From JBBSDP01 sp963754335 (GTDB taxonomy: Bacteria; Planctomycetota; Phycisphaerae; Tepidisphaerales; Tepidisphaeraceae), in contig CAVWFQ010000003.1 of assembly GCA_963754335.1 (NCBI GenBank), forward strand, positions 310,001 to 374,000: 64,000 nucleotides of DNA, written 5' to 3'. Positions 28,245 through 34,774 of this stretch are shown here, one piece after another. Every line of letters begins with the position of its first letter. The first letter of the stretch is position 1. A program made the position numbers and the translations under genes. The notes beneath the pieces are model-generated. The model made no database searches. It saw only the letters and a list, made by a program, of their open reading frames with translations, and was not told the DNA's origin.

Positions 28245-28386
28245 TCACCGGACGAGAACGCGTCCGGAAATAACTCGATGCGTCTTATCCCGGTCGCGGA
28301 TGAGCAGCCGGCCAATCTGCAAGAGGCCTTTGCATCGGCCGGAAACCGGCGCGTGGTCGTGTTCACCGATGACGGTGACTCCTCCG
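28245..28386 (-). pseudogene. Displaced fragment of birA 3' end
   Basis: The minus strand reads VTVIGEHDHAPVSGRCKGLL, then QIGRLLIRDRDKTHRVISGR, nearly the same as the last 45 residues of the biotin ligase at 33835-34561, and ends at an equivalent TGA. The DNA is also similar over about 140 bp. Upstream it joins directly to the 3' end of a RAYT-like transposase instead of the ligase domain, so it is a partial duplicate. Confidence 0.8.
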
Positions 28387-28719
28387 CGCGGTCCTCGTTT
28401 TCCCGCGATCGCCGACGCGCTTCGGCTTTGACGGCCTTCCGCGCAGAGTGGACTCCAGTCCGAGTCGCTGGGCCGTGCGTTGGACCCATCTGAACTCAAC
28501 GATTCCGCCTCTGAATTCGGATTGAGCGGTCCCGCGGCCGTGCTCATCATACTGCGTGAAGATGAAGGTAGAGCACGCGTTCGCCTGCGCTGTCGCGTCA
28601 GCATTCATCTCCTCAGCCGGTTTACCCGCCGCGCAGAGTGGGCATGGCTTGGTGGATGTAAACAGGACTACAACGCCCGTCCCGCCGCACTCTGGAGATT
28701 TGGATGTTCGGTTTGCCAC
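28363..28719 (-). CDS. Hypothetical protein ending in RAYT-like sequence (chimeric)
   Basis: A GTG start at 28719 follows a strong AAGGAGG. The first 75 residues are unrecognised and include a C-x2-C motif (KPCPLCAAGKPAEE). The last 40 (WVQRTAQRLGLESTLRGRPS) match the C-terminus of the RAYT at 31149-31882. The junction suggests that transposase-derived DNA replaced the original 3' end of a small gene. Whether it is expressed cannot be told. Confidence 0.4.
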   Translation of the reverse strand: MANRTSKSPECGGTGVVVLFTSTKPCPLCAAGKPAEEMNADATAQANACSTFIFTQYDEHGRGTAQSEFRGGIVEFRWVQRTAQRLGLESTLRGRPSKPKRVGDRGKTRTARRSHRHR

Positions 28720-28817
28720 GGTGCCTCCTCCTTAATGATGACGACAATCACGCATCGACCTCACGTTTTCCAGCTGCGGCCAGGCAACGAAATTCAGAGT
28801 CGGCCAGTTTGAATTTC

Positions 28818-28947
28818 CCGCGCGTTCGGCGGGCCGGAATGGACCAAGCGGTTGGAGAAGCGGCTGGCGTTGGGACGACTACGGCCGCGCGGCCGGCCGG
28901 TGAAAATCCCGCAAGCAACCGCCAACCGCCAAAGAAAGAGGGCATAA
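28818..28947 (+). pseudogene. RAYT C-terminal remnant
   Basis: A frame without a start reads RAFGGPEWTKRLEKRLALGR then LRPRGRPVK and stops at 28947. The pattern matches C-terminal ends of REP-associated tyrosine transposases (GxxxWxxxLExxLGRxLRPRxxGRPxK). The catalytic HUH and Tyr parts are gone. REP-like GAATTTCCC units lie on both sides. Confidence 0.5.
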
Positions 28948-28959
28948 TTGGACCTGTCC

Positions 28960-29075
28960 CGTTTGAATTTCCCTGTCCCGTTTGAATTTCCCGGGAAACA
29001 ACGAAATTCAGAGTTGTCCCGTTTTGAATTTCCTGTCCCGTTTTGAATTTCCTGTCCCGTTTTGAATTTCCTGGC
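28960..29075. repeat. REP-like array, unit CTGTCCCGTTTTGAATTTC
   Basis: Five near-identical 19-nt units, three of them in direct tandem at 29015-29073; an inverted unit (GAAATTCAGAGT) lies in between. It resembles the arrays flanking RAYT genes elsewhere in this region, all of which contain GTCCC/GGGAC. It directly abuts the 5'-truncated IS66 gene. Confidence 0.75.
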
Positions 29076-29976
29076 CAGCGCCATGGTGCTGCGGGCGGTG
29101 CACCGGCTCCCGTTCCGCCAGGTGAGGCAGGTGCTGGCGGACGTGCCGGAACTGTCGGTGAGCCCCGGAGCAGTCGCCCGGCAAGTGCAGCGGGTCGCGG
29201 GGTGGCTGGAAGCCGACCGTGAGCAACTCCTGCTAGAACTGCGTGCCTCGCCGCACGTGCATGCCGATGAGACCGGGTGGCGGACCCACGGCCGCAACGG
29301 CTACCTGTGGGTGCTCACCAGCCCGACCCGCACGCTGTTCCACATCGACAAGAGCCGCTCGGGCAAGGTGATTCGCGAACTGTTGGGCAAGGCGTTCGGC
29401 GGGACGCTGATCACCGACTACTACAGCGGCTACATCCGCATGAACTGCAAGAAGCAGAAGTGCCTGACCCATCTGCTGCGCGATCTGGTGGAGTCGGCCA
29501 AGGAGTCGAAGGCATTCGGATCGAGCGTCTTCTTCCGCAAGTCCAAACGGCTGATCAAGGAGATGCTTCTGCTCAAGGGGAGATGGGACACCCTGGGCGA
29601 CGAGTGCTACTTCCGACGCGTCCGCCGGCTGGAACAGCGGCTGGACCAGCTTGCTCAGGGGCGCTACGACGAACCCAACGCCCGACGTCTCGGAAAGCGC
29701 CTGCTCCGCTACCAGAAAGAACTGACGGCGTTCCTGTGGGACAAGGACCTGGACGGCACCAACAACGCCGCCGAGCGCGCCCTGCGACCCGCGGTGGTCG
29801 CCCGCAAGATCACCGGCGGCAGCCAGAGCGAAGCCGGCGCCGACGCCTGGGCGACTATCGCATCGCTTCTCCGCACGGCAGTGCATCAAGGCAAGAACGC
29901 ACTGGATGCGATGAAGTGCATGCTCGTCTCCGCGTGGGCCGTGGAGAAGCCGCCGACCACGCCGGCGCAAGCCTGA
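29062..29976 (+). CDS. IS66-family transposase, N-terminally truncated
   Basis: DDE transposase (TnpC type), 304 residues against about 500 normally; the zinc-finger and N-terminal domains are missing. The catalytic core is intact: HADETGWR (first Asp), LITDYYSGY (second Asp) and the glutamate in TNNAAERALRPAV. The apparent start codon lies in the REP-like array, so the array joined to the IS or truncated it. No TnpA/TnpB companions and no inverted repeats were found, so this is a relic. Confidence 0.88.
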   Translation: MNFLASAMVLRAVHRLPFRQVRQVLADVPELSVSPGAVARQVQRVAGWLEADREQLLLELRASPHVHADETGWRTHGRNGYLWVLTSPTRTLFHIDKSRSGKVIRELLGKAFGGTLITDYYSGYIRMNCKKQKCLTHLLRDLVESAKESKAFGSSVFFRKSKRLIKEMLLLKGRWDTLGDECYFRRVRRLEQRLDQLAQGRYDEPNARRLGKRLLRYQKELTAFLWDKDLDGTNNAAERALRPAVVARKITGGSQSEAGADAWATIASLLRTAVHQGKNALDAMKCMLVSAWAVEKPPTTPAQA

Positions 29977-30018
29977 GAACGGCTGCACGGTAAACTGTTA
30001 CCCCCTTTTTCTACGCTC

Positions 30019-30054
30019 AACTAAAGGTGACGCGACCTCGCGTCACCTTTAGTT
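30019..30054. terminator. Bidirectional terminator hairpin
   Basis: 17-bp perfect stem (AACTAAAGGTGACGCGA and its complement) with a 2-nt loop, between the converging IS66 gene and the minus-strand gene that ends at 30049 inside the stem. Confidence 0.75.
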
Positions 30055-30633
30055 TAAGCGTCCACGGGTCTCGTGAGATCTTCCCGACGATTGCTGGAAT
30101 TTTGGTGTGAAACCGGCAACAAGACTGAAGTTGCTTGAGTTTCTAGCCAGGTACGCGGCCACAGAGACGAATACGAACTGAATCGTTAGCAACAGCGCCA
30201 ACCGCACACGAATCCATTGCCAAGCCGGCTCGGTGCCTTGCGTTCGCGGTCCGATCCATTCCGCTCCAGCGACGACGCCCGGAAATCGGATCGTTTCGTG
30301 GGATTCGTTCGCGCTCGCCATAATCTTGTCCAGCGGTGTTTCGTACACGCGTCCCACGGCGTCCGACAAATGGCCCCTTAGCGGCCAAGCGACGACACGG
30401 AAACGTCCTGGTGAAGCGCCGTGCAGCGTAAGCTTTACTTCGAGCGTGCCCCGGTATATCGACAGTTCGGTCAAATATTCCCCGACAGGTCGAATTTGGA
30501 CCGACGCGCAGCGGCGATAGCTGATGGCGATCCCCGCCGCCACAAGGAAAGCGCCACCCAAAAGCGTAGCTGTAAGCCAAGCGAAACGTCGGTGCATAGG
30601 GGCCACGCGGTTTCTGCTCCCGTTGCGAGTCAT
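30049..30633 (-). CDS. Hypothetical membrane protein
   Basis: 194 residues, or 182 from the Met of MHRRFAWLTATLLGG. Two hydrophobic helices: near the N-terminus (WLTATLLGGAFLVAAGIAIS) and near the C-terminus (LALLLTIQFVFVSVAAYLA), with about 100 residues between them expected outside the cytoplasm. No family is recognised. It begins 9 bp after the stop of the upstream hypothetical gene, so the two form a small operon. Confidence 0.6.
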   Translation of the reverse strand: MTRNGSRNRVAPMHRRFAWLTATLLGGAFLVAAGIAISYRRCASVQIRPVGEYLTELSIYRGTLEVKLTLHGASPGRFRVVAWPLRGHLSDAVGRVYETPLDKIMASANESHETIRFPGVVAGAEWIGPRTQGTEPAWQWIRVRLALLLTIQFVFVSVAAYLARNSSNFSLVAGFTPKFQQSSGRSHETRGRLN

Positions 30634-30642
30634 ATGAACACT

Positions 30643-31029
30643 TCATTTCGGCGGTGGCGGAGTTTGTGGTTTATCCGTCGTATCCTCCACGCGCACGTCG
30701 ATCCTACTATTTAACTCACGCAATACGGAAGCCGGGTCTACCCGTCCGGGGTCCGAACCTTCATGCGCGGCGGCAATTCTCTGCTTATCGGTAGTCAAGA
30801 TGTCGGCTACGTCATCCGCATGCGGCTTCAGCCAATTATCCTCAATTATCTTGCGAATCTGCGCATCAAGGTCGCCTTCGGTTTTCGATTGAAGTTTCTC
30901 CAGCAGCGGCTTGGTGGCGGCGGCGTGTCCGTCCCAAGAATGCTGTTTCGGAACCGCGTTATTTGTTTGCTCATAGTTGGAAAAAAGAAAAGGGGACATC
31001 CACAGGAAAAAAGAAAAGGGGACATCCAC
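30643..31029 (-). CDS. Hypothetical protein with REP-invaded 5' end
   Basis: The last 110 residues look like a genuine charged, mostly helical protein (LQSKTEGDLDAQIRKIIEDN; VDPASVLRELNSRID; proline-rich tail). The first residues are translated REP-like repeat (PFSFF), so the native start is lost or lies in another frame; an ATG at 30978 in a neighbouring frame (MSKQITRF) suggests a further frameshift. Next to it downstream is the membrane protein at 30049-30633. Confidence 0.5.
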   Translation of the reverse strand: MDVPFSFFLWMSPFLFSNYEQTNNAVPKQHSWDGHAAATKPLLEKLQSKTEGDLDAQIRKIIEDNWLKPHADDVADILTTDKQRIAAAHEGSDPGRVDPASVLRELNSRIDVRVEDTTDKPQTPPPPK

Positions 31030-31140
31030 ATTATTGAGAGGAAAAAAAAAGAAAAGGGGACATCCACATTATTGAAGAAAAAAGAAAAGGGAAAAAAGAA
31101 AAGGGGGGAAAAAAGAAAAGGGGACATCCACATTATTGAA
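30975..31140. repeat. REP-like array downstream of RAYT 1
   Basis: Four or five units of the form AAAAGGGGACATCCACATTA, some truncated to AAAAAGAAAAGGG, in direct order, lying 3' of the RAYT gene at 31149-31882. The complementary motif flanks the other side of the gene at 31893-32050. Confidence 0.8.
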
Positions 31141-31148
31141 ATTCCGAT

Positions 31149-31882
31149 TCATCGCCGTTTCACCTTTCCTCCTGTCGTCGGCGGTTTGGTTCGATTGGTC
31201 TCGCGCTTCGGCTTGCGCGGCCTGCCACGCGGACGCAGAGTGAACTCCAGTCCAAGTCGCTTGGCCGTACGCTGGACCCAGTGCCCATCGCCAAACGGCC
31301 GGCCGCGTTTGAGGCTCAGACGCACCTGAGCGAGTTCTGCTTCGCCGGGATCGCGCTCGACAAACGCCTGCCAATCGTTCGGGCGATCCACCGGCCAATC
31401 GGAAAGTAGTTTCGTTTCCTCCCCTGCGGCACGATGGGCAAAGCTCGTCCATTTCCATTCCATTGCATCGGCGGCCAGTTTCGGCGCAAGGCGTTGGCCT
31501 CCACGTAGCGCAGCACGGCCAGCAGGTGGCCGTCGCTCTGGACCGGAAAACTCTTGAAGCGCCCCTGATACAGATGCCCGCCACGCCCTTCATCGTGGTA
31601 ATGACGCCGATACCGGCGAACGTGCGTGTTGCTCACCCAGGCCAGGTATCGCGACAAATCCCCATCATGACGTGGCCAGAGGACCAGGTGCCAATGGTTG
31701 GGCATGAGGCAGTAGCCCAGCACTCGCATCGTCGGCACGACCTCCAGCCCCTCGAGGAGGATTTTTACGTAGGCATCGTAATCCGCCGGTTTATGGAAGA
31801 TGCGCATCCGGCCATTGCCGCGATTAATCACATGATAAACGACGCCGCCCACGGCGGCACGTGCGGTGCGGGGCATCGGCAC
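31149..31882 (-). CDS. REP-associated tyrosine transposase (RAYT) 1, one frameshift
   Basis: Y1 HUH-type transposase of the RAYT branch of IS200/IS605 relatives. The HUH motif is NHWHLVLWP, the catalytic Tyr sits in LRYVEANAL, and HLYQGRFKSFPVQ is family-typical. The N-terminal frame runs 31882-31480 and the C-terminal frame continues as AMEWKWTSFAHRA to GRPRKPKR; adding one A to the AAA run at 31479-31481 joins them (about 245 residues). GTCCCC-containing repeats flank both sides. RAYTs are thought to spread REP sequences. Confidence 0.88.
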
Positions 31883-31892
31883 ATGCTAAACT

Positions 31893-32050
31893 CAGAAAGA
31901 GGCAAAATCAAGAAATGTTGGATGTCCCCTTTTCTTTTCATCAGAAAGAGGCAAAATCAAGAAATGTTGGATGTCCCCTTTTCTTTTCATTTCTTTTCAA
32001 TCCCCTTTTCTTTTCCGGACGTCCCCTTTTCTTTTCCCCCTTTTCTTTTC
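31893..32050. repeat. REP-like array upstream of RAYT 1
   Basis: Two direct copies of a 47-nt unit (AGAAAGAGGCAAAATCAAGA onwards) ending in GGATGTCCCCTTTTC, followed by further CCCCTTTTCTTTTC units. The motif is the reverse complement of the array at 30975-31140. Confidence 0.8.
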
Positions 32051-32140
32051 TGAGATCAGTTACTATACCCGCATGAGCGTGCAGGAAACACCTTCGGTGC
32101 TTCGCATCGCCGATGCGGCGTGTTCCGTTCGTGGAAAGTA

Positions 32141-32737
32141 TCAGTGATCGTCAAGTCGCACGCCGTCCCAGCGGTTTTGAAGATGCCCGTTGGTTGCCTT
32201 GTAGGAGGATAATTTGCTGTCGAACTCAAAGAGGTCAACCCATCCACTGTCATACATAATGAGGACAGCGTGGTCACTGATCGGAGTCCAACGCCCGTTT
32301 GCTGCGGGATCACTGATAATCGTACCGGCGGCCAGAAAGGTCCGGGTGTCGGGCGCATCTGACCGCTTCTATCTCGTACCGATCAGCTGGGCGACAAGCA
32401 CGGCACGCGCCTGAAATTCGTTGGAGTGCGAATTCACCGGCTGCTTTTCAGAACTCTTTAGTTCGGTTATCGCAGCCTTGATTTTCGTCGCTTCATCGAG
32501 GTCGGCCGCGCGGGTGGCCACGTTCATCGACACGGTAAGCTCTTTGACGGCCACCGTTGCCGCCGCTTGCTTGGCCTCGGCGAATGTGCCTTCGGCGCGG
32601 GCAACCGATGCCTCGAATTTTCGTTTCGCTTCTTTCGCCGAAGTCGAGTGGAAATTCCAACCAGATATTTCGCCGGCGGCTCCGAGGCCAGCGATCAACG
32701 CCGTTCCGATGATGATGGCTTGAAAGATTTTCAGCAT
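32141..32737 (-). CDS. Hypothetical exported protein interrupted by an in-frame TAG
   Basis: From the ATG at 32737 the frame encodes a signal-anchor (MLKIFQAIIIGTALIAGLGA), a helical Ala/Lys/Glu-rich domain (VARAEGTFAEAKQAAATVAV), then QLIGTR and TAG at 32369-32371. Beyond the stop the same frame continues for 75 residues with clear protein character (NGRWTPISDHAVLIMYDSGW; FEFDSKLSSYKATNGHLQNR) to TGA at 32141. A Trp codon at the TAG would give GTRWK, the usual entry into this kind of small beta domain. A single TGG-to-TAG change is the simplest reading. Confidence 0.6.
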
Positions 32738-32862
32738 TCGGGAACGATAGTTGGTTTGCAAATGGCTCGCAATACATGGGTATGAGCGTGCAGGAAAAAC
32801 TCGCGTCACTGGCGATCGTTCTTCCAGCGGTGTCCGGGCCGTTCGGCGCTTACGTTCCGGCC

Positions 32863-32962
32863 GGCAGGAAAAGGCAGGAAAAGGAAGGCAGGAAAAGGGA
32901 GGCAGGAAAAGGGGTCATAACGGCTCTGAATGAAAAAAGGGGGACACTCCACCTTATTGACT
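32863..32962. repeat. REP-like array upstream of RAYT 2
   Basis: Four GGCAGGAAAAGG units followed by GGGGGACACTCCACCTTATT. The inverted counterpart GGAGTGTCCCCCTTATT lies at 33714-33730, just after the RAYT gene, so the gene is bracketed by inverted motifs. The motif matches the AGGGGACATCCACATTATTGA unit of RAYT 1 with small changes. Confidence 0.7.
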
Positions 32963-32992
32963 CACGAATCCGAGGCGGTACGCTTCATCACC

Positions 32993-33673
32993 ATGGCACG
33001 TCGACCTCGATCTTCAATGGGCGGAGCAGTTTTCCACGTTCTCAATCGCGGCAATTGCCGGCTGCGGATTTTTGATAAGCCGGCCGACTACAAAGCATTT
33101 ATTACACTGCTGGAAGAAGCTCGCCAGCGCTCTTCCATGCGCATTGTTGGCTATTGCCTGATGGACAATCACTGGCACCTGGTGTTATGGCCGCGGAAAA
33201 AGGAAGACCTGCCGCGTTTCATGCAATGGCTCAGCACCACGCATGTGCGGCGTTGGCGCGAACATCGAAAAAACGTCGGCGAGGGGCACCTCTACCAGGG
33301 CCGTTACAAGAGCTTTCCGGTTCAAGACGACGCGCATTTGCTCACGCTGCTGCGTTATGTCGAAGCCAACCCGCTGCGAGCGCGAATGGTCAAACGGGCG
33401 GAGCAATGGCACTGGTCAAGCCTTGGCGGCGGATTGGGCATCGAGGGAACACGGGTGGAGCTGGAACCGTGGCCCGTCGATCGTCCCGCCGACTGGCTGG
33501 AGTGCGTCAACGAGCCGATCCTCGAGGCGGAAATTGAGCGATTGCGACTGAGCGTAAAACGCGGACGACCGTACGGCAACGAACAATGGACGCTGAAGAT
33601 GGTCCAACGTCTCGGATTGGAGTCGACAATGCGCAATCCATGGCGGCCGAAAAAGCGACGCGAGCCGACCTGA
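32993..33673 (+). CDS. REP-associated tyrosine transposase (RAYT) 2, intact
   Basis: 226-residue Y1 transposase from the ATG at 32993. HUH motif NHWHLVLWP, catalytic Tyr in LLRYVEANPL, plus GHLYQGRYKSFPVQ and a basic tail (WRPKKRREPT). Overall it closely parallels RAYT 1 but the two are clearly diverged. It is uninterrupted, hence the best candidate source of activity for the surrounding REP-like repeats. Confidence 0.92.
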   Translation: MARRPRSSMGGAVFHVLNRGNCRLRIFDKPADYKAFITLLEEARQRSSMRIVGYCLMDNHWHLVLWPRKKEDLPRFMQWLSTTHVRRWREHRKNVGEGHLYQGRYKSFPVQDDAHLLTLLRYVEANPLRARMVKRAEQWHWSSLGGGLGIEGTRVELEPWPVDRPADWLECVNEPILEAEIERLRLSVKRGRPYGNEQWTLKMVQRLGLESTMRNPWRPKKRREPT

Positions 33674-33834
33674 ACCGAGGGGGGTGCACGACACATCGCA
33701 GGCGCAGGAAGCAGGAGTGTCCCCCTTATTCGCCCCGGCTGTTTACCATGCCTTGATTTTGCGTCCACCCCGCATTGGGCGGCCGGTCGTGAGTGGAACT
33801 TGGGGGCAAACCGGACAATTGAGCGGTGCAACAC

Positions 33835-34561
33835 TCACCGGACGAGGACCCGCCCCGAAATAATGCCATGCGTCTTGTCCCGGTCGCGGATGAGCAGGCG
33901 GCCGATCTGGTCGAGGCCTTCGCATCGGCCGGAAACCGGCGCTTGATCATGCTCGCCGATGATGGTGACGCGGCGGCCGATGAGGGCATGGTGGGCGTCA
34001 TATTCCTGAAGCAGTCCTGCAAACGGCTCTTCAGCGCCGCGCCAGCATCCGTCTCAGATGGCCTGCCAAGTTCCCGAGCACTTCGGTCAGATCGAGATTT
34101 CCGCCGCGAATCTCGGACAGCCAGCGTGCCTGCTCGCGCACTGCGCGGGGAACGTGTGCGCCGAGGTTGACGTTCAGCCCCAGCCCGATCAGGTCGGCGT
34201 TGTGGATTCGTTCACAAAGCAGTCCCCCCAGCTTTTTTCCGCCATACAGCAGATCGTTGGGCCACTTCAGATCCACCCCGTCATCGCCGCCCAATTCTGC
34301 CGCTGCCTCTCGGACCGCGAGCCCCGCCAGCAGGGGGAGCTGATGCGGGGCAAGTTGCGGGTCGATCGGGAAGACGAAAGTGACGGTGAGACTTCCAGGG
34401 CCGGACCACCATTGATGGGCTCCGCGTCCGCGTCCCGCGATCTGATGGCCGGTCAGGACCATCGCCGGGGCGAAAAGCCGACCGTCTTTGCGCAGTTTTG
34501 CCGCATGGTCGTTGGTGCTTCGCAATCGTGGAAACCAGTGGAGACGAACCGGTTTGATCAA
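33835..34561 (-). CDS. birA: Biotin--[acetyl-CoA-carboxylase/pyruvate carboxylase] ligase, one frameshift
   Basis: Cytosolic ligase that biotinylates a lysine of carboxylases. The catalytic part shows the biotinyl-adenylate motif GRGRG in HQIAGRGRGAHQWW, LKWPNDLLYGGKKLGG and IGLGLNVN. There is no N-terminal DNA-binding HTH, so it is a class I enzyme, not a repressor. The frame breaks near 34045; skipping one base leads to the SH3-like C-terminal domain (EEPFAGLLQEYDAHHALIGR; VTIIGEHDQ) ending at 33835. It lies 213 bp downstream of pyruvate carboxylase, its probable substrate. Confidence 0.9.
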
Positions 34562-34658
34562 CGTCCGAAGACGATGCAGGTCGAAGGAGAAGTGGTTGTT
34601 CGGTTGGCTGGGGATTGGAGATGGATCCCGAATTGCAACAGTTCTTCTCTCTTATCCT

Positions 34659-34742
34659 ACTCTTACTCGTACTCCTACTCATACCCGTCTTCAATTCAGT
34701 CAAAAGACGAGTAGGAGTACGAGTAAGAGTATGAGTAGGAAA
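34659..34742. repeat. Inverted repeat of pentanucleotide-like TACTC units
   Basis: Left part CCTACTCTTACTCGTACTCC (from 34668) and right part GGAGTACGAGTAAGAGTATG (from about 34718) are largely complementary and can form a hairpin of more than 25 bp around AATTCAGTCAAAAG. It lies between pyc and birA and could terminate pyc transcription. Confidence 0.6.
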
Positions 34743-34774
34743 AGATTCATTCGAAACGTTGGCGGTCCCTTCCC

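Noticed and set aside
30846..31133. Minus-strand frame of repeated PFLFS/FFF peptides, looking like a membrane protein
   Set aside because: Translation of the REP-like AAAAGGGGACATCC array; the hydrophobicity is a product of the repeat.
28960..32050. Tandem repeats suggestive of a CRISPR array
   Set aside because: Units vary, lack regular unique spacers of constant size, and lie next to RAYT genes; no cas genes.
31463..32053. 196-codon plus-strand frame
   Set aside because: Antisense of RAYT 1 continuing into the REP-like array.
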